Shown piece by piece: positions 15,864 through 25,953 of a DNA stretch of 64,000 nucleotides. Below the pieces are notes generated by a model. It was not told the origin of the DNA, ran no database searches, and saw nothing but the letters and a program-made list of their open reading frames with translations. The translations under genes were made by a program, and so were the position numbers. The stretch is from Bradyrhizobium sp. BR 10289 (GTDB taxonomy: Bacteria; Pseudomonadota; Alphaproteobacteria; Rhizobiales; Xanthobacteraceae), in NCBI RefSeq assembly GCF_019455385.1, contig NZ_JACOFR010000005.1, positions 124,001 through 188,000 of the forward strand. Direction: 5' to 3'. The stretch's first letter is position 1; every line of letters starts with the position of its first letter.

Positions 15864-17975
15864 ATGACGAAAGCCGTACAGAAGATCACGCTGTCGCCTT
15901 CCCGGGACATTCCGTTTAACAAGCTCATGCTCAGCCAGTCGAACGTTCGCCGCGTCAAGGCCGGTGTCTCGATCGAGCAGCTAGCCGAGAGCATCGCGCA
16001 GCGTACGCTCTTGCAAAGTCTGAGCGTCCGGGCCGTCGTTGATGCAGATGGCAACGAGACCGGCATGTTCGAGGTGCCGGCAGGCGGCAGGCGCTATCGG
16101 GCTCTCGAGCTCCTGGTGAAACAGAAGCGGATGTCCAAGACGCAGGCGGTGCCGTGCGTCGTCCGCGAAGGGGGCATCGCCGAGGATGACTCGGTGGCGG
16201 AGAACGACGAGCGGGTCGGCCTGCATCCACTCGATCAGTTTCGGGCCTTCCAGACGCTCCGCGACCTCGGCATGAGCGAGGAAGACATCGCCGCCCGGCA
16301 CTTCGTGAACCCTGCGATCGTGAAGCAGCGGCTGAGGCTGGCGTCGGTGTCGCCGAAGCTGCATGAGGTCTATGCCGAAGACGGCATGACGCTCGAGCAG
16401 CTCATGGCGTTCTCGGTCACGGCCGATCACGCCCGCCAGGAGCAAGTCTGGGAGAACGTCAGCCGCTCCGGCTACGACGAGCCATACCAGATCCGCCGCA
16501 TGCTCACTGAGAACACAGTGCGCGGGTCCGATCGCCGGGCGCAGTTTGTGGGCCTCGATACCTATCAGCACGCGGGTGGCGGCGTTCTGCGGGATTTGTT
16601 CGAGCACGACGACGGCGGCTGGCTTCAGGACGTCGTGTTGCTCGACCGCCTCGTGACCGAAAAGCTCAAGGCCGAAGCTGAGACGATCGCGGCCGAAGGC
16701 TGGAAGTGGATCTCGGTCGCCGTAGAGTTCTCTTACGGTCACACTCAAGGGCTACGAGAAATCGAGGGCAAACCTGTCGATCTCTCGCCTGAAGAGCAGG
16801 CCACCATCGATGCCCTGAACGCCGAGCAAGCCAAGCTGGAAACCGAATATCAGGATGCAGACGAGCTGCCCGACGAAATCGACCGGCGTCTCGGCGAAAT
16901 CGAGGAGGCACTGGCGCCATTCGAAAACCGGCCGATGCACTACGATTCGACCGAGATCGCCCGAGCTGGCGTCTTCATCAGTATCGATTCCGAGGGGCGC
17001 CTCTCGGTGGCCCGGGGTTACGTCCGGCCAGAGGACGAGGTGCCTGATTGCGACGTCGGGCAAGACACCGGTGCGTTGTCGACCGAAGGTCAAGAAGAGG
17101 GCGCTTCCGTCCAGCGCACAGTGATCGCGGTCGCGGGTAGTGCTCCCGATGCTGAAGAAGATGATGAGGATCCGGCCAGGCCTCTGCCGGATCGGCTGAT
17201 CACCGAGCTGACGGCACATCGTACGCTGGCATTGCGGGATGCACTGGCAGAAAATCCTGCGATCGCGTTCCAGGCGGTGCTGCATAATTTCGTGCTGACG
17301 GCCTTTTACCGGTTCGCATCGTCCGGTAGCTGTCTTGAGATCGGCCTTCGCACGCCGAACTTTCCAGCCCAAGCTCCGGGGCTGAGGGAAAGCGTCTCTG
17401 CCAAAGCTGTCGAGGCGCGGCATGAGGCCTGGAAGGCACGGTTGCCGAAGAGCGAGAACGATCTCTGGGATGCGCTGACGGCTCTCGATGGTGGTGCACA
17501 GGCGTCGCTGTTCGCCCACTGTGCATCATTTGCGGTGAATGCCGTCTATGAGCCGGCCAACCGCTACAATCAAGGCCGTGTCTCCGCTCACGGTGTCCGC
17601 ACCCGTTTCAACCAAGCTGATGTGCTGGCGCGCGCAGTCGGGCTCGACATGGTGCGGGCTGGCTGGCGGCCGACCGTCGACAACTATCTCGGCCGGGTCA
17701 CCAAGCCGCGCATTCTGGAGGCGGTGCGGCAAGCCAAGGGCGAGCCGTCGGTACAACTGATCGACCATCTGAAGAAGGCTGAGATGGCAAAGGAGGCCGA
17801 GCGTCTACTCGATGGTTCGGGCTGGTTGCCGGAGCCGCTGCGCCTCATCGATCCCGATGCGGCGCCCGTGACGCAGGAAGGCGAAGCAGGCCCTCTGCCC
17901 GAATTCCTCGCCGACGACGAGGATCGGGAGAACGCCGGCGACGATGACCCGCTACAGCTCGACGCGGCTGAGTGA
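15864..17975 (+). CDS. ParB/Spo0J-like nuclease-domain protein of the ICE
   Basis: The 703-aa product starts at ATG 15864, with GGAG eight bases before it. The open frame upstream overlaps ardC and is not used. Residues 10-110 are a ParB-like domain: KLMLSQSNVRR, SIEQLAESIAQRTLLQSLSV and the GGRRYRALELL box. A helix-turn-helix region follows (MSEEDIAARHFVNPAIVKQR). The rest is a long helical C-terminal part with an acidic central section (DAEEDDEDPARP). Such proteins accompany ardC and the large methylase/helicase in alphaproteobacterial ICEs and plasmids. They are not paired here with a parA gene. It probably binds element DNA for stabilisation or gene control. Confidence 0.85.
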   Translation: MTKAVQKITLSPSRDIPFNKLMLSQSNVRRVKAGVSIEQLAESIAQRTLLQSLSVRAVVDADGNETGMFEVPAGGRRYRALELLVKQKRMSKTQAVPCVVREGGIAEDDSVAENDERVGLHPLDQFRAFQTLRDLGMSEEDIAARHFVNPAIVKQRLRLASVSPKLHEVYAEDGMTLEQLMAFSVTADHARQEQVWENVSRSGYDEPYQIRRMLTENTVRGSDRRAQFVGLDTYQHAGGGVLRDLFEHDDGGWLQDVVLLDRLVTEKLKAEAETIAAEGWKWISVAVEFSYGHTQGLREIEGKPVDLSPEEQATIDALNAEQAKLETEYQDADELPDEIDRRLGEIEEALAPFENRPMHYDSTEIARAGVFISIDSEGRLSVARGYVRPEDEVPDCDVGQDTGALSTEGQEEGASVQRTVIAVAGSAPDAEEDDEDPARPLPDRLITELTAHRTLALRDALAENPAIAFQAVLHNFVLTAFYRFASSGSCLEIGLRTPNFPAQAPGLRESVSAKAVEARHEAWKARLPKSENDLWDALTALDGGAQASLFAHCASFAVNAVYEPANRYNQGRVSAHGVRTRFNQADVLARAVGLDMVRAGWRPTVDNYLGRVTKPRILEAVRQAKGEPSVQLIDHLKKAEMAKEAERLLDGSGWLPEPLRLIDPDAAPVTQEGEAGPLPEFLADDEDRENAGDDDPLQLDAAE

Positions 17976-18013
17976 CACAGAGCGGGATGGCTTCGGCCAT
18001 AACGCAGTTGCTT

Positions 18014-18046
18014 GGGGACCGGTGTGCAACGCCGGTCCCCCATTTT
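18014..18046 (+). terminator. Rho-independent terminator after the parB-like gene
   Basis: GGGGACCGG (18014-18022) pairs perfectly with CCGGTCCCC (18032-18040) around a nine-base loop and is followed by CATTTTTAT. This is a strong terminator fold, about 40 bases after the stop codon. It separates the ardC/parB pair from the helicase gene. Confidence 0.85.
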
Positions 18047-18104
18047 TATGGGCGAGGCTGAGAGGGAGAGCAGGGCCGGGAAGGCTTTGAGCCGTTAGGT
18101 GAAA

Positions 18105-18141
18105 GGAGAGCGCCTGATGGTTCGACCCGTTCCCGCTCTCC
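18105..18141 (+). promoter_or_regulatory. Hairpin in the leader of the methylase/helicase gene
   Basis: GGAGAGCG (18105-18112) pairs with CGCTCTCC (18134-18141), ending just before the AAGGA ribosome site for the ATG at 18157. The upstream GCTGAGAG and GGGAAGGCT words are shared with the ardC and parB leaders, but the stem sequence is different. If it forms, it would sit next to the ribosome site. Confidence 0.5.
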
Positions 18142-18156
18142 GAAGGAAATCCTGTC

Positions 18157-21100
18157 ATGACCGAATCTCTCGCGGGCGGCGCTGCCGCCGCGCCGCTCTC
18201 GATGCGTGCCGCTGCCACTCTCACCACTGCCGCCCTCAAGGCCGCCCGACAGATCTTGACTGATCTCGAACGCGGCCGTCGCATCGATGCCGCAGTCCTG
18301 CGTGGCGCCATGGAGGCTGCCTTCGGTGCCTCGGACGCGGCCGGCGCCTGGAACTGGAAGACCGCCTATGATGTCTGCGAGGCGGCAACCGTTCTCTTCC
18401 TGCGCAAGTTCGGTCCGGCCATCCGCGCCAAGGCTGGCTCGACGGCTGCCATGCTGCCAATGCTCGCGAGAATCGCGAGCTGTCTGCCGACCCATACGCG
18501 GCGCTCCGAGGACAGCCAGGCGCTCCAGCAATTTTCGACGCCGATCCCGCTTGGGCTGGCCGCATGCACCGCAGCCGGCATTACGCCTGCCGACCGCGTT
18601 CTGGAGCCATCCGCTGGGACCGGCTTGCTCGCCATCCTTGCCGAGCTCACCGGCGGCTCTCTGATGTTGAACGAGTTGGCTGAAGGCCGCGCGGCGCTGC
18701 TAGATCAATTGTTTGCCGACGTTGAGGTCACGCGGTTCGACGCCGCGCAGATCGATGATCATCTCGACGCGAACGTTGCGCCGAGCGTGGTTCTGATGAA
18801 CCCGCCGTTCTCCGCGGTAACGAATGTCGATCGACGGATGGCAGACGCCGCTTTCCGGCACATCGCTTCGGCGCTCGCGCGCCTTTGCGACGGTGGACGC
18901 CTCGTCGCCATCGTTGGCGCAGGCCTTGCGCCGGATAACCCGGCGTGGCTAGAGGCCTTTGTTCGCCTCCAGGAGCGCGGACGGGTCGTGTTCTCGGCCA
19001 CGATCGACGGCGCCGTCTACGCCAAGCACGGCACTCAGACGGACACAGGGCTGCTCGTCATCGATAAGTTGCCCGCCGCCGATCCGAAGGCTTTTCCCGC
19101 CTCTCAAGGCATGGCGGGCGATGTCGCCACCTTGCTCGAGTGGGTGACGCAGCACGCGCCTCCGAGGCTACCCGTTGCCGTGCCGGTCGTGGCCGACATC
19201 GTTAGGCGCCCTGCGATGCTCCGATCGGCCGGCGCCATTGCACCAAGCCCCTCGCCGACTTCGCGGAGCGCGCCGGAAGGTGTGGAACTTGCGTACGAGA
19301 CCGTCGAATGGTCGCCGCCGGAAGGCGCCCGCCTCACCGATGCGCTGTATGAGGAGTACGGATTGCAGTCGATCCGTATTCCCGGATCGTCCGCACATCC
19401 GACCAAGCTCGTGCAGTCGGCGGCGATGGCCTCCGTTGCACCACCGAGGCCCTCATACCGTCCGCACCTGCCTTCAAGTCTGGTGGCAGATGGAGTTCTG
19501 TCGGACGCCCAGATCGAGAGCGTCATTTATGCTGGCGAGGCGCATTCCGAATTTCTCGCGGGCTCCTGGACCGTCGATGCGACCTTTGACCTTGTGGCCG
19601 CCGCGCGCGACGACGCAGAAGATGCCGTCCGCTTTCGCCGCGGCTGGTTCTTGGGTGATGGGACCGGCGCGGGCAAGGGACGGCAGGTCGCCGGCATCCT
19701 GCTCGACAATTGGCTCAAGGGCCGCCGCCGTGCTGTCTGGATCAGCAAATCCGACAAGCTGATCGAAGATGCGCAGCGCGACTGGTCCGCGCTCGGCATG
19801 GAGCGACTGCTCGTTACGCTCCTGTCCCGGTTCCGCCAGGGCACACCGATCCGGCTTTCGGAAGGCATCCTTTTTTCCACCTATGCCACGCTACGCACCG
19901 ACGAGCGTGGCGAGAAGCTTTCGCGTGTCAGGCAGATCGTTGAATGGTTGGGCTCCGACTTCGACGGAGTGATCGTCTTCGACGAGAGCCATGCCATGCA
20001 GAATGCGGTCGGGGGCAAGGGCGAGCGCGGTGACCAGGCGGCTTCTCAACAGGGGCGCGCAGGCCTGAGGCTCCAGCACGCCTTGCCCAATGCTCGCGTG
20101 GTTTATGTGTCGGCGACGGGCGCCACCACAGTCCACAACCTCGCTTATGCCCAACGCCTCGGCCTTTGGGGCGGTGCCGAGTTCCCATTCGCCACACGTG
20201 CCGAGTTCGTCGAGGCAATCGAGCAGGGTGGGGTCGCGGCGATGGAGGTGCTGGCGCGCGACCTCAAGGCGCTCGGCCTCTACGCCGCTCGCTCATTGTC
20301 CTATGAGGGCGTCGAGTACGAACTCGTGGAGCACCAGCTTACGCCGGAGCAGGTTCGTATCTACGACGCCTATGCCGATGCGTTCAGCATCATCCATAAC
20401 AACCTCGACGCGGCGATGCGGGTCGCCAACATCACCGGCGAAACTGGAACGCTGAACGGGCAGGCAAAATCCGCGGCGCGATCCGCCTTCGAGAGCGCCA
20501 AACAGCGCTTCTTCGGTCATCTGCTGACCTCGATGAAGACGCCGTCGCTCATCCGATCGATCGACCGCGATCTCGACGCCGGCCATGCCGCCGTCATCCA
20601 GATTGTCTCAACGGGCGAAGCGCTGATGGAGCGCCGGCTCGCCGAGATCCCGACCGAAGAGTGGGGCGACGTTCAGGTCGACATTACCCCGCGCGAGTAT
20701 GTGCTCGACTACCTCGCACATTCCTTTCCGGTCCAGCTCTACGAACCCTTTACCGACTCGGAGGGCAACCTCGGCTCTCGGCCTGTCTATCGCGACGGAC
20801 AGCCAGTCGAGAGCCGGGAAGCTGTCGCAAGACGCGACCGTTTGATCGACAAGCTCGCCTCCTTACCACCGGTACCGGGTGCGCTGGATCAGATCGTCCA
20901 GCGTTTTGGCACCGACATGGTTGCCGAGGTCACCGGCTGCTCGCGCCGCATCGTGCGCAAGGACGATCGGTTGGTGGTCGAAAATCGAGCCGGTTCAGCC
21001 AACCTCGCGGAGACCTCGGCTTTCATGGACGACGTCAAGTGCATCCTTGTGTTCTCCGACGCGGGCGGCACGGGGAGGAGCTACCATGCCGAGCTGTCGG

Positions 21101-22473
21101 CTCGGAATCAGCGGTTGCGCGTGCATTACCTGCTCGAGCCCGGTTGGAAGGCCGATGCTGCGATCCAGGGCCTCGGCCGCACCAACCGGACCAATCAAGC
21201 GCAGCCACCGTTGTTTCGTCCGATTGCCACAGACGTGAAGGCCGAAAAGCGCTTTCTCAGTACCATTGCCCGCCGGCTCGACACGTTGGGAGCCATTACG
21301 CGCGGCCAACGTCAGACCGGAGGACAGGGCCTGTTCCGGCCCGAGGACAATCTCGAAAGCCAGTACGGACGTGATGCATTGCGTCAGCTCTACACGCTGC
21401 TCGCGCGCGGCAAGGTCGACGGCTGCTCGCTTGGGAGGTTCGAGGATGCGACCGGCCTGAAATTGACGGATGCCAACGGGCTCAGAGATGACCTGCCGCA
21501 GATCACGACATTCCTGAACAGGTTGTTGGCGCTCACTATCGACCTGCAGAATGTCCTGTTCACCGCCTTTGAGCAGCTCTTGACCGCTCGGATAGAGGGC
21601 GCTGTCGCGTCGAGCACCTACGACCTCGGGCTGGAAACGCTCCGTGCCGAAAGCTTTATGGTCACGGACCGGAGGACAATCTATGTCCATCCGCGCACAG
21701 GCGCCGAGACGCGGCTGCTCAGCATCGTCCAGCACCAGCGTAACCATCCTGTTGGATTGGATGACGCCCTTGCTCGTCTATCCAATCATGCTGTCTTGCT
21801 GATCAATGAGCGCTCGGGACGGGCCGCCGTGCAGGTTCCGGCCCCGAGCATCATGCTCGACGACGGCGAGATCGAGCGCCGCGTCCGCCTGATCCGCCCT
21901 ATGGAGCAGCACCAGGTCCCACTGAACATGATGGCGGAAAGCCATTGGGTCGAAGCTGATCGCGAACGTTTTGCCGCGGCCTGGCTGGCGGAGCTTGCCG
22001 AGGCGCCTGAGTTCACGGAAAGCACGATCCACGTCGTTGCGGGATTGCTGCTACCCATCTGGAAGCGCCTGCCGAACGAATCGACTCGCGTCTATCGGCT
22101 TCAGACCGATACGGGCGAGCGCATCATCGGCCGCAAGGTTTCGGCCGCGTGGGTCGCAAGCGTCCTTGCGTTGGACGCGCCTGCGCTGACACCGGGCGCT
22201 GCCTTTGCCGCGTTGATGGAGGGACGAACGGTCCTCGACCTCACGGAGGAGCTCCAGCTTCGCCGCGTCCGGGTGATGGGCGCGTACCGTATCGAGCTGT
22301 CGGGTTTCAACGACACGATGCGCGATCACCTCCGGGCTTACGGTCTCTTTGGGGAGATCATTTCCTGGAAGCTCCGCATGTTTGTACCTACGGACGGGAG
22401 CGGCGTCGAGATCCTGTCGAGGGTGCTCGAAACCTATCCGGTGGTGCGCATCAGTGAGCGGGAGGTCGCCTGA
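18157..22473 (+). CDS. Giant N6-adenine methylase / strawberry-notch-type helicase
   Basis: The 1438-aa protein has an N-terminal methyltransferase half (motif I VLEPSAGTGLLAI at about residues 148-160, motif IV NPPF at about 213). A superfamily-2 helicase half follows, with motif I GDGTGAGKGRQ, motif II DESH and a late QGLGRTNRTNQ like motif VI. The latter features match the strawberry-notch helicase group found in phages, plasmids and ICEs. It may modify and unwind element DNA during transfer or establishment; this is inferred from domains. It follows a terminator and has its own leader hairpin. Its stop overlaps the next start by one base. Confidence 0.9.
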   Translation: MTESLAGGAAAAPLSMRAAATLTTAALKAARQILTDLERGRRIDAAVLRGAMEAAFGASDAAGAWNWKTAYDVCEAATVLFLRKFGPAIRAKAGSTAAMLPMLARIASCLPTHTRRSEDSQALQQFSTPIPLGLAACTAAGITPADRVLEPSAGTGLLAILAELTGGSLMLNELAEGRAALLDQLFADVEVTRFDAAQIDDHLDANVAPSVVLMNPPFSAVTNVDRRMADAAFRHIASALARLCDGGRLVAIVGAGLAPDNPAWLEAFVRLQERGRVVFSATIDGAVYAKHGTQTDTGLLVIDKLPAADPKAFPASQGMAGDVATLLEWVTQHAPPRLPVAVPVVADIVRRPAMLRSAGAIAPSPSPTSRSAPEGVELAYETVEWSPPEGARLTDALYEEYGLQSIRIPGSSAHPTKLVQSAAMASVAPPRPSYRPHLPSSLVADGVLSDAQIESVIYAGEAHSEFLAGSWTVDATFDLVAAARDDAEDAVRFRRGWFLGDGTGAGKGRQVAGILLDNWLKGRRRAVWISKSDKLIEDAQRDWSALGMERLLVTLLSRFRQGTPIRLSEGILFSTYATLRTDERGEKLSRVRQIVEWLGSDFDGVIVFDESHAMQNAVGGKGERGDQAASQQGRAGLRLQHALPNARVVYVSATGATTVHNLAYAQRLGLWGGAEFPFATRAEFVEAIEQGGVAAMEVLARDLKALGLYAARSLSYEGVEYELVEHQLTPEQVRIYDAYADAFSIIHNNLDAAMRVANITGETGTLNGQAKSAARSAFESAKQRFFGHLLTSMKTPSLIRSIDRDLDAGHAAVIQIVSTGEALMERRLAEIPTEEWGDVQVDITPREYVLDYLAHSFPVQLYEPFTDSEGNLGSRPVYRDGQPVESREAVARRDRLIDKLASLPPVPGALDQIVQRFGTDMVAEVTGCSRRIVRKDDRLVVENRAGSANLAETSAFMDDVKCILVFSDAGGTGRSYHAELSARNQRLRVHYLLEPGWKADAAIQGLGRTNRTNQAQPPLFRPIATDVKAEKRFLSTIARRLDTLGAITRGQRQTGGQGLFRPEDNLESQYGRDALRQLYTLLARGKVDGCSLGRFEDATGLKLTDANGLRDDLPQITTFLNRLLALTIDLQNVLFTAFEQLLTARIEGAVASSTYDLGLETLRAESFMVTDRRTIYVHPRTGAETRLLSIVQHQRNHPVGLDDALARLSNHAVLLINERSGRAAVQVPAPSIMLDDGEIERRVRLIRPMEQHQVPLNMMAESHWVEADRERFAAAWLAELAEAPEFTESTIHVVAGLLLPIWKRLPNESTRVYRLQTDTGERIIGRKVSAAWVASVLALDAPALTPGAAFAALMEGRTVLDLTEELQLRRVRVMGAYRIELSGFNDTMRDHLRAYGLFGEIISWKLRMFVPTDGSGVEILSRVLETYPVVRISEREVA

Positions 22474-23534
22474 TGTCCCGCGATGCTTCCGAACTAGCAC
22501 GCCGCCTCTCACGCGAGGCTGAGGCGGTGTGCCGACACTATCTCTCCAATGGCAGGCGGGCGGGGCGGTACTGGCTGGTCGGCGACGTCCACAACACGCC
22601 GGGCCGCTCGTTGTTTGTACGGCTGTACGAATCACCGAAGGGCGCCGCCGGCAAGTGGACCGATGCTGCAACGGGCGAACATGGTGATCTCCTCGACATC
22701 ATCCGCGAAAGTATGACCTTGCGAGACTTTCGCGAGGTCGCCGAGGAAGCGAGGCGGTTTCTAAAGCTGCCTCGTTCAGAAAAGCAATTCGCTCAGAAAC
22801 CCATTCGTTCAGTCGCGCCGGCCGGATCGCAGGAAGCCGCTCGTCGGCTCTTTGCGATATCAAGCCCGATTGAAGGGACATTAGCCGAGGCGTACTTGCA
22901 GCGTCGCGGAATTGCTTGCATCAACCATGGTGGCAGCCTCCGCTTCCACCCGCGCTGCTACTACCGATCGGACGAGCATTTGCCGACTGAAACCTGGCCG
23001 GCGATGATAGGCTCTGTCACGGACATCGAGGGACGGATCACCGGCGTGCATCGCACCTGGCTAGATCCATACGGCTTTGATCGCGTGCGGCTCGGCAAGG
23101 CCCCAATCGACACGCCACGACGGGCCATGGGCGACCTGCTTGGTAACGCCGTTCGCTTCGGTATGGTGGACGACGTGCTCGCTGCGGGCGAGGGGATCGA
23201 GACCATGTTGTCGCTGCGTTATGTACTGCCGACCTTGCCCATGACTGCTGCTCTCTCGGCTAATCACCTCTCAGCCATGTTGCTGCCGTCTGGCCTACGC
23301 CGACTCTATATCGCCCGTGACGCAGACGCCGCCGGAGATGCCGTACAGGCTATTCTCACCCAGCGCGCGCAAGAAGCCGGCGTTGAAGCGATCACATTGT
23401 CGCCCCGGCTGGGCGATTTCAACGAAGACCTGCACATCTTCGGTCTCGAGCCCCTGCGAGCAGCGTTGCGGCTTCAACTCGTGCCAGAGGACGTCGTCCG
23501 CTTCCTGCATTCGGCGATAGTAGCCGCAGAATAG
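22473..23534 (+). CDS. Toprim-domain primase-like protein
   Basis: The 353-aa protein starts at ATG 22473 inside the stop of the helicase gene (TGATG), so the two are translationally coupled. The N-terminal half resembles the DUF7146 zinc-finger-replacement region of mobile-element primases (KWTDAATGEHGDLLDIIRES). The C-terminal half is a Toprim_3 domain with the catalytic motifs AAGEGIETMLS and YIARDADAAGDA. It probably makes primers, or acts with the helicase on single-stranded element DNA. Length and motif order are normal. An inverted repeat follows downstream. Confidence 0.88.
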   Translation: MSRDASELARRLSREAEAVCRHYLSNGRRAGRYWLVGDVHNTPGRSLFVRLYESPKGAAGKWTDAATGEHGDLLDIIRESMTLRDFREVAEEARRFLKLPRSEKQFAQKPIRSVAPAGSQEAARRLFAISSPIEGTLAEAYLQRRGIACINHGGSLRFHPRCYYRSDEHLPTETWPAMIGSVTDIEGRITGVHRTWLDPYGFDRVRLGKAPIDTPRRAMGDLLGNAVRFGMVDDVLAAGEGIETMLSLRYVLPTLPMTAALSANHLSAMLLPSGLRRLYIARDADAAGDAVQAILTQRAQEAGVEAITLSPRLGDFNEDLHIFGLEPLRAALRLQLVPEDVVRFLHSAIVAAE

Positions 23535-23863
23535 GCCGGTGCTTCGATCGACGTTTATATGTCGGTTATAACGCGGCCATTGCCGGAAGAGGACGCGACC
23601 TCGGCCTTCTAGAGGGCGATCGGACGGCAAGCGGACCGGGCCGGCAATGGCTACGCCCGGCTATTTTCCGCCGCGCGCAGGCGATGGCAAGACACATTGG
23701 CCATCTGCCGGGCGCGCTTTGCATCGCGAAGCAAAATAGTCGGCCTCCGCCATCCTCCGCTGCCGCTTCGGCCCTTGCGGGTTCTGGCCCGCTCCGCCCG
23801 CCGTCTGAGTGATCGCCACGAAGGCCGCGATGGGCGCGGCCGATCCGGCAGAGGATCCCTCCA
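23535..23863. other. Intergenic region with an 11-bp inverted repeat
   Basis: GCCATTGCCGG (23576-23586) and CCGGCAATGGC (23641-23651) are perfectly complementary and 54 bases apart. There is no T-run. The rest of this 329-base stretch is GC-rich and holds the promoter or leader of the DUF2493 gene. No gene seen. Confidence 0.55.
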
Positions 23864-24787
23864 ATGACCGACCACGACGACGTTGAACAGCTGCACGCCC
23901 CTTCTCCAACTGACCACGTCCTCACCGAACTACAGCTCTTCGGTTACCGTCCCTTCGACGATCAGCCTGACCCACGACCGCTCCCCGATGGCAAGATGAT
24001 CGCTGGCGCCGTCGCCGATGTGTTCGACGCCCTGGTCGCGACGTTGAGCGACACGCGGCTCGAGCCGGACCTGGGCGATCTGCTGTGGTCGACCGTCAAC
24101 TTGTTCCATCGAGCCGCCGACCGCATCGAACGGCATCTCGACGACAACGAACAGGCGCAGCAGAAGAGCCAGCGCGAGCAGAATGGCTCCGAGGTAAGAT
24201 CAGTCGAGCTCGAGCGCTTGACGGCCGAAGGCATCACTTTGATCGAGCGCCGCAACTGCTTAGAATTCTTCCGCGACCAGGCCATCGAACGCTATGAAAC
24301 GCACACCGGATCATTCTGGCGCCCTCGGTCGGGATCGCTGGTGAACCACCGAACGCTGACTGCCGCAATGATCGACTCCCGCGACTTCATCGCAGCCAAG
24401 CGTCGCACTGAAACCGAGGTCTTGTTGCCGCCAGGACCAAAGATCGCACTTACCGGCGGGCTCGACTTCAATGACCACCTTCTCATCTGGGACCGCCTCG
24501 ACAAGGTCTACGCCAAACACTCTGACATGGTCCTGCTCCACGGCGGCTCGCCCAAAGGGGCGGAGCTTATCGCTTCCAAATGGGCGACCACTCGCAAGGT
24601 GCCACAGATCGCATTTAAGCCCGATTGGACCAAGCACGCCAAGGCGGCGCCCTTCAAGCGCAACGACGCCATGCTCGAACTCCTGCCGATCGGCGTCATG
24701 CACTTCCCGGGCACGGGAATCCAGGACAATCTCGCTGATAAGGCGAAGCGGCTCGGCATTCCCGTCTGGAGGTTCGGCGGCGCGTGA
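23864..24787 (+). CDS. DUF2493 (SLOG/YspA-like) domain protein
   Basis: The 307-aa protein has a helical N-terminal half (residues 1-165) and a C-terminal Rossmann-like domain starting PKIALTGGLDFNDHLLIWDR. It contains LLHGGSPKGAELIASKWA and ends with DNLADKAKRLGIPVWRFG. This is the DUF2493 pattern, part of the SLOG group of nucleotide- or ligand-binding domains. It is a regular member of the ardC/parB/helicase block in alphaproteobacterial mobile elements. Its biochemical role is unknown; SLOG relatives bind nucleotide-derived ligands. The start ATG 23864 follows a CCTCC-containing leader. Confidence 0.85.
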   Translation: MTDHDDVEQLHAPSPTDHVLTELQLFGYRPFDDQPDPRPLPDGKMIAGAVADVFDALVATLSDTRLEPDLGDLLWSTVNLFHRAADRIERHLDDNEQAQQKSQREQNGSEVRSVELERLTAEGITLIERRNCLEFFRDQAIERYETHTGSFWRPRSGSLVNHRTLTAAMIDSRDFIAAKRRTETEVLLPPGPKIALTGGLDFNDHLLIWDRLDKVYAKHSDMVLLHGGSPKGAELIASKWATTRKVPQIAFKPDWTKHAKAAPFKRNDAMLELLPIGVMHFPGTGIQDNLADKAKRLGIPVWRFGGA

Positions 24788-24927
24788 GCGCCGCCTTCTC
24801 AACTGAAGTCTTCGAGGCGAAATTGCTCACGCCGCAACTCCGCCTCCTTTCGGTCTCATATCCAGAGTTGCGCCGTGGTGGTGGTGGAAGGCGCAACTGG
24901 TACATCTATGCACATGGAGCCACCACC

Positions 24928-25377
24928 ATGCTCGCCATTGGGCTTGTTCTCAACACACTCGGCATCGGCTTGTTCTGCTGGGCGATCTTTGCGCTCGCTG
25001 TGTATGCCTTGCCGTTTTTCGTCGCGCTGAGTATCGGGATAACGGCGCTTCAGAGCGGCGCCGGCCTCATCGGCGCGCTGGTTCTCGCAACGGCCGGCGG
25101 TGCGCTGACGCTCCTTCTCGGCCAAGTCGCCTTTGCTGTTACTCGGTCCTTGGCCTTGCGCATCGCGATCGCGACAGCATTCGCTATTCCCGCTGCCGTC
25201 GCCGGCTATCATGTGGTGTCCGCCGTGTCCCAGATCGGGGTGCCTTCGCTGGCTTGGCGTGAGGTCTTCGCTTGCTTGGGCGCGGTTTGCATTGGCGTTA
25301 CGTCATGGACGCGCTTGATGGTTTTGGCGGAGACCCGCCCGTTAGAGCCGGGTGGGGTGGTGGAGAACCCGTCCTAA
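24928..25377 (+). CDS. Hydrophobic membrane protein of the ICE block
   Basis: I choose ATG 24928, which has GGAG eight bases upstream, over a GTG at 24784 that overlaps the previous gene. The 149-aa product has about four membrane helices: MLAIGLVLNTLGIGLFCWAI, ALPFFVALSIGIT..., LVLATAGGALTLLLGQVAFA and IAIATAFAIPAAVAGYHVVS. A SLAWREVFACLGAVCIG segment and a short polar tail follow. It is an inner-membrane protein. Similar genes recur next to DUF2493 and DUF736 genes in rhizobial elements, but no function is established. Confidence 0.7.
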   Translation: MLAIGLVLNTLGIGLFCWAIFALAVYALPFFVALSIGITALQSGAGLIGALVLATAGGALTLLLGQVAFAVTRSLALRIAIATAFAIPAAVAGYHVVSAVSQIGVPSLAWREVFACLGAVCIGVTSWTRLMVLAETRPLEPGGVVENPS

Positions 25378-25384
25378 GCAGATG

Positions 25385-25480
25385 TTACGGCCGCGTGGCC
25401 CGGGGGGATGACCGTTTCCCGCCATCATCGTCGAACAGGTTCGCGTAAATCGGCGCGGTGAACGGGGGATGATCGATACC
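25385..25480 (-). pseudogene. Relic of a second DUF736 gene in opposite orientation
   Basis: On the minus strand the frame ending at 25385 reads FTAPIYANLFDDDGGKR. This matches FNAPIYANLFDDEGGEG of the intact DUF736 protein encoded at 25954-26274 on the plus strand. Only this 3' portion is recognisable, and the upstream part of the frame is unrelated. It shows that a further DUF736 copy once lay here in inverse orientation. Confidence 0.6.
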
Positions 25481-25953
25481 TGAGCGCGGGAGAGGCAGTC
25501 CTCCTCGGAACTCCTCGATCAAGCTGCCGGCATTCGGTCTGGCCCCACGCAGCCGCGGCAGAGCGATGTTACCCGATCCGTTCTTGAGAGACGATGCCGC
25601 CATTTGCAGGAGATTGTTTCTCTTTCCGCGCTGAATCGTTCCGACCTCTTGTTCGTCAAAACCGAGATAGCCACGCTTCTTAGAGTGGTTCAGCACGCGG
25701 ACGCACGTGGCCTCGTTGATGGCTTGATCTGGCCGAAGACCGGCTTCGCCTCGATCGTCTGAGCCGCAACGCCGTTGATGCGACTTTCTTCCCCTGGGCT
25801 TCGCCCATTCCTCGCGAGGCAAGAAAGTCGCCACAACGGCGTCCTCCGCTGCGCTCCGGCCCGCGAGCGGGTGCGTCGCCGATCGTCTTCGGCCTGCAGA
25901 TCGCCATCGAGGCCGCGGTGGTCGCGGGCTCGAAACACACTAGGAGAAGTGAC
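25481..25953. other. Stretch between the DUF736 relic and the DUF736 gene
   Basis: The minus-strand frame here continues past the relic into sequence such as RVLNHSKKRGYLGFDEQEVG. This faintly resembles the winged-helix end of a Crp/Fnr regulator, but no start or full domain is visible. I treat it as decayed sequence plus the leader of the DUF736 gene. Confidence 0.35.
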